From NCBI GenBank assembly GCA_902783155.1, contig CACZPR010000082.1, positions 1 to 57,231 on the forward strand: a stretch of 57,231 nt of DNA, read 5' to 3'. The DNA comes from an uncultured Spirochaetaceae bacterium (GTDB lineage: Bacteria > Spirochaetota > Spirochaetia > Treponematales > Treponemataceae). Below are positions 36,212 through 44,724 of the stretch, piece by piece. Both the position numbers and the translations under genes were made by a program. Within the stretch, counting starts at the first letter, position 1. Each line of letters begins with the position of its first letter. The notes beneath the pieces are model-generated. The model saw only the letters and a program-made list of their open reading frames with translations, was not told the DNA's origin and did not search any database.

Positions 36212-37555
36212 ATGGAAGAATTAAAGAAAAGAGAAATTTTTGGTTACTCGCTGGGCGGATTCGGTAAAAATCTTGCCTACGTTCTTGTTTCGTCGTACAC
36301 GCTCTACTATTACAATTCGGTCCTGAATGTGAGCGCGTCCTTTGTTGCTGTACTTTTGATGGTCGCCCGCATATTCGACGCATTCAACGACCCGATTATG
36401 GCGGCCATAGTCGCAAAGACAAAGGGAAAGCACGGTCGCTACAAGCCATGGATTCTTTCGGGAGCGGTCCTGAACTCGCTTGTAATCGCCGCAATGTTCA
36501 CAGTCCCATACCAACTGAACCAGACAGGAATCAAAATCTACATCACAATCACATACTTCCTTTGCGGAATCACCTACACGATAAGCGACATCCCTTACTG
36601 GTCGGTCATTCCAGCAATCACACAGCCGGGGCGCGCAAGGGAAAATCTGACGCTCTTCACCAGAATCATGTCGGGAATTGGCACCGGACTTGCGACAGCC
36701 TTCACAATGATGTGCGTCAGGCAGCTTGGTGGCGGAATCAGTCCGGAGAACTACAGGAAGGGCTTCATGATTTTCTCCTTCATAACGGCGGGTCTGTACA
36801 CATTCTTCACAATCATAACGGTAATAAATCTGCCAAAGGAACGCTACGAGGAAAGCTCCAACATTTCCATAAAGGAGATTTTTTCGTCGCTCTTCCACAA
36901 CGACCAGGCACTTGTGGTAGCCGCAATCATAATACTTTTCTTCTCGGCCATCAGCATGACGATGAACCTTGTTCTGTACGTCTTCGAGCATGAAAACATT
37001 GAGCTGAACATGTTCGGCAGCACATTCGACTACAACAAGCTCTACACGGTCTACATGGTTCTTGTGGGCGTAGTCGAATTTTTGAGCATGGGTCTTTTCT
37101 ATCCAATGCTCAGGCAGAAACTTTCAAACCGAAAAATCTTCATTGTGGGAACCGTCAGCGCGATTTTGGGCTACATGGCTTTCCTTGTCATGGTGTTCGT
37201 CAACAGAAAGATGGGCTTCTGGGCAATCACAATCCCGACACTGTTCCTTGCGTTCGGACTTGGAATAGCATACGTGCTGATTTCGGTCTTCATCGCAAAC
37301 GCCGTGGACTATGGTGAAAAAAAGACCGGCAAAAGACAGAACAGCATGATTTCATCGCTCCAGACTCTCATGCTGAAGCTCTCCACATCGTTCTCGGTGC
37401 TTATCACAGGAATTGGAATAGACTGGATAAAATACACGGACGAAATTGAGCAGGCGCGTGATGTAATTGTGAGGGAGAGGCTGCTTTTCTCCGTCCCTCC
37501 CCTGCTGTGTATGCTCGGGGCCTTCATTCTTCTGACCAAGCGCAAGGATTTGTAG
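36212..37555 (+). CDS. GPH-family sugar:cation symporter (MelB-like)
   Basis: 447 residues with about 12 transmembrane helices. The N-terminus FGYSLGGFGKNLAYVLVSSYTLYYY and the helix-two loop ARIFDAFNDPIMAAIVAKTKGKHGRYKPWIL hold the GPH signature, including the aspartates used for cation coupling in MelB. It imports a glycoside, pentoside or hexuronide with Na+ or H+; the sugar cannot be read. No sugar hydrolase is adjacent. A strong terminator follows. Confidence 0.92.
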   Translation: MEELKKREIFGYSLGGFGKNLAYVLVSSYTLYYYNSVLNVSASFVAVLLMVARIFDAFNDPIMAAIVAKTKGKHGRYKPWILSGAVLNSLVIAAMFTVPYQLNQTGIKIYITITYFLCGITYTISDIPYWSVIPAITQPGRARENLTLFTRIMSGIGTGLATAFTMMCVRQLGGGISPENYRKGFMIFSFITAGLYTFFTIITVINLPKERYEESSNISIKEIFSSLFHNDQALVVAAIIILFFSAISMTMNLVLYVFEHENIELNMFGSTFDYNKLYTVYMVLVGVVEFLSMGLFYPMLRQKLSNRKIFIVGTVSAILGYMAFLVMVFVNRKMGFWAITIPTLFLAFGLGIAYVLISVFIANAVDYGEKKTGKRQNSMISSLQTLMLKLSTSFSVLITGIGIDWIKYTDEIEQARDVIVRERLLFSVPPLLCMLGAFILLTKRKDL

Positions 37556-37570
37556 ATTTATAGCGACACA

Positions 37571-37612
37571 AAAAAAGGGACCGCCCGAAAATTTGGGTAG
37601 TCCCTTTTTAAT
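37571..37612. terminator. Bidirectional terminator between symporter and SUMF1 gene
   Basis: AAAAAAGGGAC ... GTCCCTTTTTA forms a stem with an additional inner CCC/GGG pair. The A and T runs on either side allow termination on both strands of the convergent genes. Confidence 0.85.
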
Positions 37613-37634
37613 TTTCTTCTATATTATTGGAAGA

Positions 37635-38678
37635 TTACAACGAACGCACAAGCCTGATTCCTGTTGAGGAATTTCCCGAAAATTCGGACATTCCAGCATT
37701 ATGGTTCTTTACCAAACAATTATTGGCGTTCATGGCCCATGAGCCTCCGGAATCACGTTTTGCCTGGTTGGAGTTTTCTCCATAGCACCATTCCCAGACA
37801 TTGCCTGTCATGTCAAATATTCCTTTGGAGTTAGCAGTCTTTTGGCCAACCTGATGTGTTCCACGGTTCGCTGGAGCATTGGTAATATCAGTAGTATCAG
37901 TTGGTGTTCTTCCGTCATTGTTGCACTGATACCATCCCACCTCATTTATATTATTGGAACCACTGTATATGTAATTCCACGCATCAGCTTCCGTATCTGC
38001 ACCCCTCGCGGCAAATTCCCATTCCTCGTCCGTAGGAATACGGTAGCCTTTTTTTCCTGGAATCAATTCAACTGTGGCAGCTATAATTTTCCCCGATGAA
38101 TCTTTTTGGGTTACCGTTATATTATACGCCTTATCAAGCCCAAGTTTTTCACTAAGCCTGTTGCAGAAATAGACAGCATCAAACCAGCTCACATTTTCAA
38201 CAGGGCGATATTTCTGTTCTCCAGCAACACTCGATGGCAGGGCACAGTCAGTGCTTCCCGGCACACAAATCGAGGGAGTTGCGGAAACTCCATCAGTATT
38301 GCCAGTCATAACCTTTTCGTAAAGTTCCTGCGTAACCTCATATTTTCCTATGGCATAGGGACTGATTGTCACAGGACTTGTTAATCCTGTACCTGTTCTA
38401 AAAGCTCCATTATCCCCCACTCTTGTAACAGTCGCGGCTGAGATATTCACTTCCTCTGTTTTTTCCAGAACAACATTGTTTTCCGTCTTTATTTTGCCAC
38501 TATCATTGCGCGTCCAACCTGATGTTGACCCACTGTTTTCTGGATTCGAAGTTCCCGAATTCGGATTTTCTGGATTGGCAGGGCTTGGGCTCACTCCGTT
38601 GTTCGGACTTGGACAAGAAACAAAGACCAGCCCCAGAACCATAGCAGTAAGGGCCGCCAGCATTTTTGTTTTTTTCAT
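37635..38678 (-). CDS. Lipoprotein with formylglycine-generating-enzyme (SUMF1/C-type-lectin-like) fold
   Basis: 347 residues. The lipoprotein signal ends in FVSC (about residue 22), then a Pro/Asn/Ser-rich linker and a SUMF1 domain: YEVTQELYEKVM, RPVENVSWFDAVYFCNRLS, YRIPTDEEWEFAARG, GIFDMTGNVWEWC, ending GGSW..., GIRLVRSL. The catalytic cysteine pair of true FGE is not evident, so it is probably a binding protein. The C-terminus (WAMNANNCLVKNHNAGMS) has the position and composition of treponemal diversity-generating-retroelement targets such as TvpA. The start at 38678 follows GGAGG. Confidence 0.85.
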   Translation of the reverse strand: MKKTKMLAALTAMVLGLVFVSCPSPNNGVSPSPANPENPNSGTSNPENSGSTSGWTRNDSGKIKTENNVVLEKTEEVNISAATVTRVGDNGAFRTGTGLTSPVTISPYAIGKYEVTQELYEKVMTGNTDGVSATPSICVPGSTDCALPSSVAGEQKYRPVENVSWFDAVYFCNRLSEKLGLDKAYNITVTQKDSSGKIIAATVELIPGKKGYRIPTDEEWEFAARGADTEADAWNYIYSGSNNINEVGWYQCNNDGRTPTDTTDITNAPANRGTHQVGQKTANSKGIFDMTGNVWEWCYGENSNQAKRDSGGSWAMNANNCLVKNHNAGMSEFSGNSSTGIRLVRSL

Positions 38679-38912
38679 AAAAACCTCCATATTTTTTTAG
38701 GCAAAGATTTTTGACCCCGATTCCCTATATTTTACCACATAATATGGAAAATGGTTAGCACTTTTTTGTTCGGCGGCCAGTTTTAATGTTTTCCCTCCAG
38801 ACGCGCGAGAATTCGTTTTGGCGGGCCATTGCATCTGGCTGACATGGTTCCCAAATTTTTCAAAAAAACCTTCCAAAACCATTTTTCAGCGGTCATTTTT
38901 AATTAAACACAC

Positions 38913-39055
38913 ATTTAACCAACAGTTACAAGATATTTAACCAAAGTTTAACAGTTAAACAATTTAACCGTTAAATTATTTAACAACGAGTAATCTAATA
39001 TTAAACATTTGTTAAACCGTTTAATTTGCATTAAAATATTAACTTGACATTAAAC
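38913..39055. repeat. Iterated TTTAAC/GTTAAA motifs, putative partition site (parS) and parA operator
   Basis: About ten copies of TTTAAC or its complement in about 140 bp, for example at 38914, 38936, 38947, 38954, 38963, 38970, 38979, 39001, 39011 and 39050. Some are paired head-to-head as TTTAAC-x-GTTAAA. The stretch 38697-38912 before it shows no gene or further repeat. Such repeats upstream of a parA gene commonly bind the RHH partner protein. Confidence 0.7.
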
Positions 39056-39072
39056 GCTTAAAGGCCTATCAT
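39044..39072 (+). promoter_or_regulatory. Promoter of parA
   Basis: TTGACA (39044-39049), 17 bp, TATCAT (39067-39072). The -10 overlaps the first in-frame ATG (39071), which rules that codon out. The last TTAAAC motif lies inside the spacer, so autoregulation is likely. Confidence 0.75.
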
Positions 39073-39100
39073 GTCGGAAACAAAAATTGGAGGAATCAAG

Positions 39101-39850
39101 ATGAAGTCGTATGCGTTCGCACTGCAGAAAGGCGGCACAGGAAAAACAAGCATCTCAGTATCGGTAGCCGTGGAGATGGCAAGGCGCGGAAAAAAAGTCG
39201 TGTACATAGACTGCGACCCCCAGGGAAACTCAAGTTCATGGCTCCTGAACGATTTTGAGCATGAGCTTGCGGACATACTCTACGACAGGATTCCAGTCCT
39301 TGAATGTGTGTACCAGTCGGACCTGGAAAACCTTTTTGTAATCCCCACGTTCGGGGTAGGGGGAAGCCTCAAGCAGTTTGCAAAGAACGAGCATTATCCC
39401 TTCAAATTCCAGAAGCAGATTCTCCCGGAGCTTGAGAAGCATTTCGACTACTGCATATTCGACACTTCCCCGGCATTCGACGAGTTTGAGAAATCAATAT
39501 TCATAGGCTGCAACGAGGTTGTCCCGGTTCTGAAGCTGGACGAATTTTCCAAGGACGGATGGGAAATCTTCATAAAAAACCTTGCACCGGTCGAAGCACA
39601 GTACGGAGTGAAGCCTGTCTTCCATAAAATCGTGCTGAATCAGCAGGACAAGAGGCTCAAGACACAGAGCGCCTACCTTGAGGCATTCAACGCAATCAAC
39701 TCGGACGGAAAGTTCGACTTCATAATAATCCCCACGGACCCTGCATTTTCCAAGAGCCAGAGCGTCCACACAAACATATTCGACAAGGCAGTTTCCGCCA
39801 AACCGGAGACCGTAGCCGCAATCTCAGGTCTTGTAGAGAGGTTAATGTAA
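39101..39850 (+). CDS. parA: ParA-family partition ATPase
   Basis: 249 residues. The deviant Walker A loop is KGGTGKTS near the N-terminus (residues 10-17), followed by VVYIDCDPQGNSSSWLL and the Walker B segment YCIFDTSPAF. There is no N-terminal DNA-binding extension, so it is the small type Ib form that works with a ribbon-helix-helix partner. The ATG at 39101 has GGAGG 7 nt upstream. The stop overlaps the next ATG (TAATG). Confidence 0.93.
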   Translation: MKSYAFALQKGGTGKTSISVSVAVEMARRGKKVVYIDCDPQGNSSSWLLNDFEHELADILYDRIPVLECVYQSDLENLFVIPTFGVGGSLKQFAKNEHYPFKFQKQILPELEKHFDYCIFDTSPAFDEFEKSIFIGCNEVVPVLKLDEFSKDGWEIFIKNLAPVEAQYGVKPVFHKIVLNQQDKRLKTQSAYLEAFNAINSDGKFDFIIIPTDPAFSKSQSVHTNIFDKAVSAKPETVAAISGLVERLM

Positions 39851-40233
39851 TGGCAGTCCACCAGAAAAACCCGACATTCGCGGAGCTTCAGAAAGAAAAA
39901 ATCGCAAGCAACATGCAGAGCTTCGCAACGACACTTGCACCAAGCGCACCCGTACAGCCTGCATCCCCTGTGGAAAGCCCAAAAGAGGAAGTCCCGGCAC
40001 AAAATCAGGATGCTATCAAAACTGTTACCCAGGAAACCGGCGAAAAAAAGCGCAAGGACGTTCTTATCGGAATCCACGTGACGGAGGACGAAAGGAACGA
40101 GCTCAGGAGGCTTTTCTGCTCCAACGGATTTTCCCTTGCAACAGCCTACAGGGCAGCCATGTCGTATCTCAGGCAGGACATGGAGCTTGGCAAGGCATAC
40201 ATCACCAGTAACGGTGAAATCTTCCGAAAATAG
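39850..40233 (+). CDS. Small partition partner, RHH-like (ParB/ParG role)
   Basis: 127 residues. The first 75 are polar, Ala/Pro/Glu-rich and likely disordered, and may touch ParA. The C-terminal 50 (KDVLIGIHVTEDERNELRRLF, FSLATAYRAAMSYLRQ) have the strand-helix-helix pattern of ribbon-helix-helix DNA-binding proteins. It is translationally coupled to parA, the classic type Ib order. It is expected to bind the TTTAAC repeats. RHH assignment is by pattern only. Confidence 0.7.
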   Translation: MAVHQKNPTFAELQKEKIASNMQSFATTLAPSAPVQPASPVESPKEEVPAQNQDAIKTVTQETGEKKRKDVLIGIHVTEDERNELRRLFCSNGFSLATAYRAAMSYLRQDMELGKAYITSNGEIFRK

Positions 40234-40242
40234 GTGGCCGGT

Positions 40243-41256
40243 ATGTCTGACAACAAGAATTCAGAGAGCATGGAGCTTGTATCAATGGAAAACACGGAGG
40301 CGGCATCATCGGAGGACACTTCCATTGACGAAATGTTCGCCATAGAGCTTTCAAGGCCCACGTCCAAGCAGATAAGCTACATTCCAAGCTTTTTCACAAC
40401 AGCGTCGCTTCCATTCAGGAACGTGAACAAGACGGTCTTTGTGCGCAAGGGAAGCAACGGAATCATTTTGACCCTGACTTCACCCAAGAATGTCCCTTTT
40501 GGCAAGTATGGAAGGCTTCTTTTGAGCCTTTTGACCACGCACGCGGTGATTTCCACGCAAAAGGATTCCCCGGTCTACCTTGAATATGCCACGCTTTCGG
40601 ACCTCCTAAAGGAAATGCAGCTTCCAAAGCAGAGGGGAGGGGACATAAAGGAGCAGCTTGAGTGCTTTTCCAATGCAACTTTCATGTTCGAGCAGAGCAT
40701 AAGGGAGCTTAAGGCCGCATATCTTTTTGAGGACATGTACGACAAGGGTTCCGCTCCAAAGGGCGATGTCACAGTCACCACGCGCTCCACAGGAAATATC
40801 CGTTTTACGGAGGGTGTTCAGTACATGGAGGTTGATGACGGCAACGACACAAGGTTTGGCCGGTTCAAGATAATACTTTCAGCAGAATTCGCCAGATTTT
40901 GCCAGGCCCACGCAGTTCCTATCGACTACAGCGTTTACAAGGACATCTCCAGTGCATCCGGGAAGGACCTGTATGCGTGGCTTGTCTACCGCAACAACGG
41001 TCTGGAAAAGCCCCTTTTTGTGCCAAGGAAGAAGCTGGTGGAGCAGTTCATGCCTACTGATGAAAATTCCAACAGAAGCCAGGAATCGGTCAACTACAAG
41101 CGTCTGATTGATGAGCTTAAGGAAATCAAGGAAAAATACTATCCCGAGGTCAAGTTTACAATCTCTCCGGACGGTAGCGGCATAACATTGTACAAAAGTC
41201 CTACACCTGTTCTGAAGGACGACAAGAGGTATGCCTTGATTACAGCAAACATTTAG
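40243..41256 (+). CDS. repA: Plasmid replication initiator, RepA family
   Basis: 337 residues. The block NVPFGKYGRLLLSLLTTHAV, YATLSDLLKEMQLPKQRGGDIKEQLE matches the plasmid-encoded RepA family (PYG..PRLLLAWL, LS.FM..LG...TGG). A second winged-helix region is seen at KIILSAEFARFCQAHAVPIDYSVYKDI. The initiator should bind the iterons that begin 15 nt after its stop. The ATG at 40243 is preferred over GTG 40234 because AGGTGG lies 5 nt upstream. It is 9 nt behind the partition partner. Confidence 0.9.
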   Translation: MSDNKNSESMELVSMENTEAASSEDTSIDEMFAIELSRPTSKQISYIPSFFTTASLPFRNVNKTVFVRKGSNGIILTLTSPKNVPFGKYGRLLLSLLTTHAVISTQKDSPVYLEYATLSDLLKEMQLPKQRGGDIKEQLECFSNATFMFEQSIRELKAAYLFEDMYDKGSAPKGDVTVTTRSTGNIRFTEGVQYMEVDDGNDTRFGRFKIILSAEFARFCQAHAVPIDYSVYKDISSASGKDLYAWLVYRNNGLEKPLFVPRKKLVEQFMPTDENSNRSQESVNYKRLIDELKEIKEKYYPEVKFTISPDGSGITLYKSPTPVLKDDKRYALITANI

Positions 41257-41378
41257 GAGTGTTTTTCCATCGGGTAACAGTTTTGACAACAAAATTCGGG
41301 GTTTTCCACAGCTTTTGGCTCTCTGTTATTAGCCTTTTATATATTAATAGTTAATTATTAGTATATATAGAAGAGATT

Positions 41379-41809
41379 TCAAAACTGTGACGGATTGATG
41401 TCAAGACTGTTACCCATGTTTTTTTGGTCCATTTTCTAAGTCTATGTAATACAATGATTTGCGAAACTTTTCAACATGATTTCAAGACTGTTACCGGTGG
41501 GCGCATAATCCACAGCCATTCTGTGTAAAAAGCTGTCAAAACTGTTACCCCTCCTTTGGATGCGCCTGTGCTGCGGGACTTTTGTTATCAAATCTGTTAC
41601 CTAAGGATACGGTTCGGAACAAGTTTCTATGGCTGTATGGATATTTTTCATTATTTATACACTATATATAGCGTGGTTTTGCGTATTCTGTTATCAAAAC
41701 TGTTACCAAAAATCCCTAAAACCCACTCTAATCGCTGTTGGATGCTGTCAAAAGTGTTACTCGCCCAAATTTTTCCAAAAAAGCGGCATTTTTTTCAAAA
41801 CTGTTACCC
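41379..41809 (+). repeat. Iteron array, forward orientation (8 copies)
   Basis: TCAAAACTGTTACC copies begin at 41379 (variant GTGAC), 41401, 41482, 41536, 41588, 41694, 41748 and 41795. Spacing is irregular. One reverse copy precedes the array at 41272. Confidence 0.9.
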
Positions 41810-41979
41810 GAAAAAAAAGAAATCCAGAAAAAATCTGGCGGAATGGAGAAGTTTTGCTATCGGCATGTCCGTGAAAAAACTTTAGCAAAAATGTTTCACG
41901 GTAAACAAAATTATTCCTGTAGATTTGTATAGTTAAATTGATTTTATTCTGTTTTCTTCTATAAAAAAACACATGCTGC

Positions 41980-42220
41980 GGGTAACAGTTTTGATAACTT
42001 TTGAGGGATGGAGGAACTTTTGTTCCGTAGATTAATGCTTCGTGTATTAATCTGCTGTTCCCAGGGTAACAGTTTTGATAGCAAAATGTGTCCAGAAACA
42101 CTATATGTAGCGTGGAAGTCCCTACAAATTACTGTTCGGCCATATCAATCTGGGGAAAAACTCAATGCGGGTAACAGTTTTGACATCACAAGGCGGTCCA
42201 CCGGGTAACAGTTTTGATAG
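41980..42220 (-). repeat. Iteron array, reverse orientation (4 copies)
   Basis: GGGTAACAGTTTTGA copies begin at 41980, 42064, 42169 and 42203, opposed to the forward array across the AT-rich core. Confidence 0.9.
42027..42058. repeat. Palindromic element, copy 2, inside the origin
   Basis: AGATTAAT (42029-42036), loop GCTTCGTGT, ATTAATCT (42046-42053), flanked by TTCC on both sides. The loop is identical to copy 1; the outer stem bases changed in a paired way (TGATTAAT/ATTAATCA to AGATTAAT/ATTAATCT). Confidence 0.75.
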
Positions 42221-42243
42221 CAGGGCTGTTTTTGCAAAAAAAA

Positions 42244-42272
42244 ATGACAATTTGCGAATCAGCGTTTATAAT
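42244..42272 (+). promoter_or_regulatory. Promoter of the ankyrin-protein gene
   Basis: ATGACA (42244-42249), 17 bp, TATAAT (42267-42272), 31 nt before the ATG at 42304. Confidence 0.7.
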
Positions 42273-42303
42273 GGAAGTAATCTTAGAAAATGGGGTTTGA
42301 TGT

Positions 42304-43446
42304 ATGACTGATGATGGCAGGGATTTGTTCAAGAACGCTGTGGCGGCCGGGAATCTGGATGTTGTGAAACTTTTGCTCAAGGATTTTGAATCCTTCGACG
42401 AGGAGGACAGAATCTTCGTATTGATTGCGTCCATACTGAATTCCGACGGGCGCGGAACCGAAATTCTGGACTACGTTGTCAGCACCTGCGGCTACGGCAT
42501 GGATTTTGCTACCGACGACGGCTGGACTGTCCTTCATTATGCCGCTGCAACTTCCGACCCGAATCTGGTCAAGTTTTTTGTGGACAGGGGCGCGGACATT
42601 GAGGCAAGGACAAAATTTGAAGCCACACCTCTTCTTGTTGCCGGTTCCAATACACCGAATCCCGAGGTGATAGACATGCTCCTCAAATGCGGTGCCGACA
42701 TTGATGCCCGGGACAACGAAAATGAGTCCCTTTTGATTGAGGCTGCGAAAAACAAGAGTCCATCAATAATGGAGTACGTCCTGACAAAGGGCTTTGACCT
42801 TGAGGAGCGGGACGTGGACGGGTGGACCGCAATAATGAACGCTGCCAGATGGAATGAAAATTCCGATGTCCTTGTTGTTCTGCGGAAGGCCGGTGCGGAC
42901 AGCAATGTTAAGACCACGAGCGGTGGAACTCTTCTTCACCTTGCCGCACTGAACGAAAGCGAGGACATGGCCCAGTATCTCTGCACGTTTTTCAGCGTGA
43001 ACGACCCCGACGAAAAGGGCGTTACACCGTTCCAGCTTGCGTCGATGAGCAATCCCAATCCGAATGTCCTTGAGATAATGATGGACGCGCAGAAGGAGGA
43101 GACTTTTTTCAACGTGTGCTGCAATCCGAATCCGAACGTAATTGTGAAAATCCTTGGAAGCGGTTTTGCCCCCAATTTTGAGACATCCGACATGAGCCGT
43201 CCGATTTTCTGGGTGGCGAAGAACAACGAGAATCCGGAAGTTTTGGCCGCTCTTCTTGCGTCAGGTGCAATAGCCGAGGTGACGGACCTTCTTGGGAGGA
43301 ACTTCACCCATTATGCCGCCGCAAACGAGAATTCCGCAATCTACGACTGGATAGTGTCGCACGAGGAATTCAAGAGTCTTCTTGATGCCGAGGATTCGGA
43401 GGGCCACGACTCTGAATACTACAGAAACCACCCCGACGAATTTTAG
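42304..43446 (+). CDS. Ankyrin-repeat protein
   Basis: 380 residues made up of about ten ankyrin repeats. Clear ones include GWTVLHYAAATSDPNLVKFFVDRGADI, TPLLVAGSNTPNPEVIDMLLKCGADID, GWTAIMNAARWNENSDVLVVLRKAGAD and GTLLHLAALNESEDMAQYL. Many repeats carry N.NP.V in the inner helix. No signal peptide, so presumably a cytoplasmic protein-binding scaffold. It is probably co-transcribed with the next gene (12-nt gap) and then clpP. Confidence 0.9.
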   Translation: MTDDGRDLFKNAVAAGNLDVVKLLLKDFESFDEEDRIFVLIASILNSDGRGTEILDYVVSTCGYGMDFATDDGWTVLHYAAATSDPNLVKFFVDRGADIEARTKFEATPLLVAGSNTPNPEVIDMLLKCGADIDARDNENESLLIEAAKNKSPSIMEYVLTKGFDLEERDVDGWTAIMNAARWNENSDVLVVLRKAGADSNVKTTSGGTLLHLAALNESEDMAQYLCTFFSVNDPDEKGVTPFQLASMSNPNPNVLEIMMDAQKEETFFNVCCNPNPNVIVKILGSGFAPNFETSDMSRPIFWVAKNNENPEVLAALLASGAIAEVTDLLGRNFTHYAAANENSAIYDWIVSHEEFKSLLDAEDSEGHDSEYYRNHPDEF

Positions 43447-43458
43447 CGGAGGACGGCC

Positions 43459-44694
43459 ATGGGTAATTTTGTTTCCGGACTTGACGGGCTTCTGCGCCAT
43501 GTCTCCATTCTGTTCAACATTTTAAAGAGAAACTGCTTCAGACCGTACAGGACAAAGGAGTTCGACCGTTCGCTCAAGATTTTGAAATCCTATCTGGACA
43601 CGGACGATTCCGAGACTGTCATTTTCTGCTGCATATTTTTTGCGTTCTACCGGCTTGGAGAAAGTCCTGTCTCGTATTACGACCTGGCTTCCCCTGAGTT
43701 TTTGGGATGCAATCCGCTGTACCTTGTAAAATACAGGGACGACCTGACCAGCCTTGCGGAAAAGCGTCTCATAAAAAAGGTGGAGTCCGAAAATGGGGAC
43801 AGCTTCTATATAATCCCAGAATATGTGAGCTACGCGATTGTTGGAAACCGTCCGCGGATTGTGTTCCCGCAGTTTGATGACGGCGACGACGAGCTTTTGA
43901 TTCCGGTGTCGAGGATTCAGGAGAGGACTGTTTTCTTTTCCGACGAGATTGAAGAGAAGATTGAAAAATATTCGGAGCTTCTGAAGCACGACTCATTTGC
44001 GGGAAAGCAGGAGGAGCTCAAAAGAAAGGACCTTCCGTCTGGAATCAGCTTTGTGTTCACGGGTGTGCGGAAGACCGCGAAAAAACAGGCCGCATTCACC
44101 ATTGCAAAAAAGTCGGAGAGGAGTGTGTTTTCGTTCAACCTTAGGACCGTTTCCGCGCAGCTTATGGACAACCCGGACTCAATCAAGGCCCTGTTCGCGA
44201 CATACAAAAAATTCAGCGACAGGGAAAAACTGGAGGGCCGCCACAAGCCCGTCTTTGTCCTTGAGGGTGCGTCGATTTTTTTGCAGAAGCGTTATCTGAA
44301 TCCAGACACGGGAATGGAAACCGTAATGCAGATTGTGCAGGAAAATTTTGAGGAGATAATGGAGACTTTTTCCGGCATACTGATTGCAATCTGCGATGTC
44401 TACGACGACTCTTTCGACAACAATTTTTATGGAAAGATTTATTTCCCCGAGCCGACCGACGAGTCCAAGCTCAAAATCTGGCAGAACAAAATCGACTGGC
44501 TGGATGAAAAGACGGTCTCGAATTTTTCCGACAAATTCTCCCTAAGTTCCGAGGAGATTTCAAATGTCGCCAAGAGGATTCAGATAGACGAGGTTCTTGA
44601 AGGAAAACGACCGAGCGCGTCCGCAATAGAAGAATACTGCCGGAACGAGAGGCGGCACAAGCAGAAAAGGTCCGGCGGATTTTTGGCGAAGTAG
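43459..44694 (+). CDS. Degenerate AAA+ protein with N-terminal helical/winged-helix region
   Basis: 411 residues. The N-terminal half (about 30-150) resembles the winged-helix prefix of bacterial AAA+ proteins. From about 195 the layout is AAA+ with altered motifs: FVFTGVRKTAKKQAAF in place of GPPGTGKT (Walker A), PVFVLEGASIF in place of the DE Walker B, ILIAICDVYDDSFDNNFYGKI as sensor 1, and FPEPTDESKLKIWQNKI plus FSLSSEEISNV as the lid. Loss of the glycine-rich loop and acidic pair implies no ATP hydrolysis. It stands between the ankyrin gene and clpP, which suggests a scaffold or adaptor for proteolysis (inference). Confidence 0.65.
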   Translation: MGNFVSGLDGLLRHVSILFNILKRNCFRPYRTKEFDRSLKILKSYLDTDDSETVIFCCIFFAFYRLGESPVSYYDLASPEFLGCNPLYLVKYRDDLTSLAEKRLIKKVESENGDSFYIIPEYVSYAIVGNRPRIVFPQFDDGDDELLIPVSRIQERTVFFSDEIEEKIEKYSELLKHDSFAGKQEELKRKDLPSGISFVFTGVRKTAKKQAAFTIAKKSERSVFSFNLRTVSAQLMDNPDSIKALFATYKKFSDREKLEGRHKPVFVLEGASIFLQKRYLNPDTGMETVMQIVQENFEEIMETFSGILIAICDVYDDSFDNNFYGKIYFPEPTDESKLKIWQNKIDWLDEKTVSNFSDKFSLSSEEISNVAKRIQIDEVLEGKRPSASAIEEYCRNERRHKQKRSGGFLAK

Positions 44695-44724
44695 GGGAGT
44701 GCATTTTAACAAGGAGGCATAATC

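Larger units (their letters stand above)
41257..42303. other. Replication origin region with iterons and DnaA-box-like sites
   Basis: Over 1 kb with no coding potential. It holds 13 near-identical iterons (TCAAAACTGTTACCC), DnaA-box-like TAATCCACA (41506-41514) and TTTTCCACA (41302-41310), an AT-rich core (about 41810-41975) between the two iteron arrays, and a copy of the dispersed palindrome. Confidence 0.85.

Noticed and set aside
37635-38678. True sulfatase-activating formylglycine enzyme
   Set aside because: No sulfatase gene nearby and no clear catalytic cysteine pair; treated as a SUMF1-fold binding lipoprotein.
41556-42208. Several short open frames in the origin region
   Set aside because: They run across iterons in alternative frames, lack ribosome sites, and encode Phe/Lys-rich low-complexity peptides.
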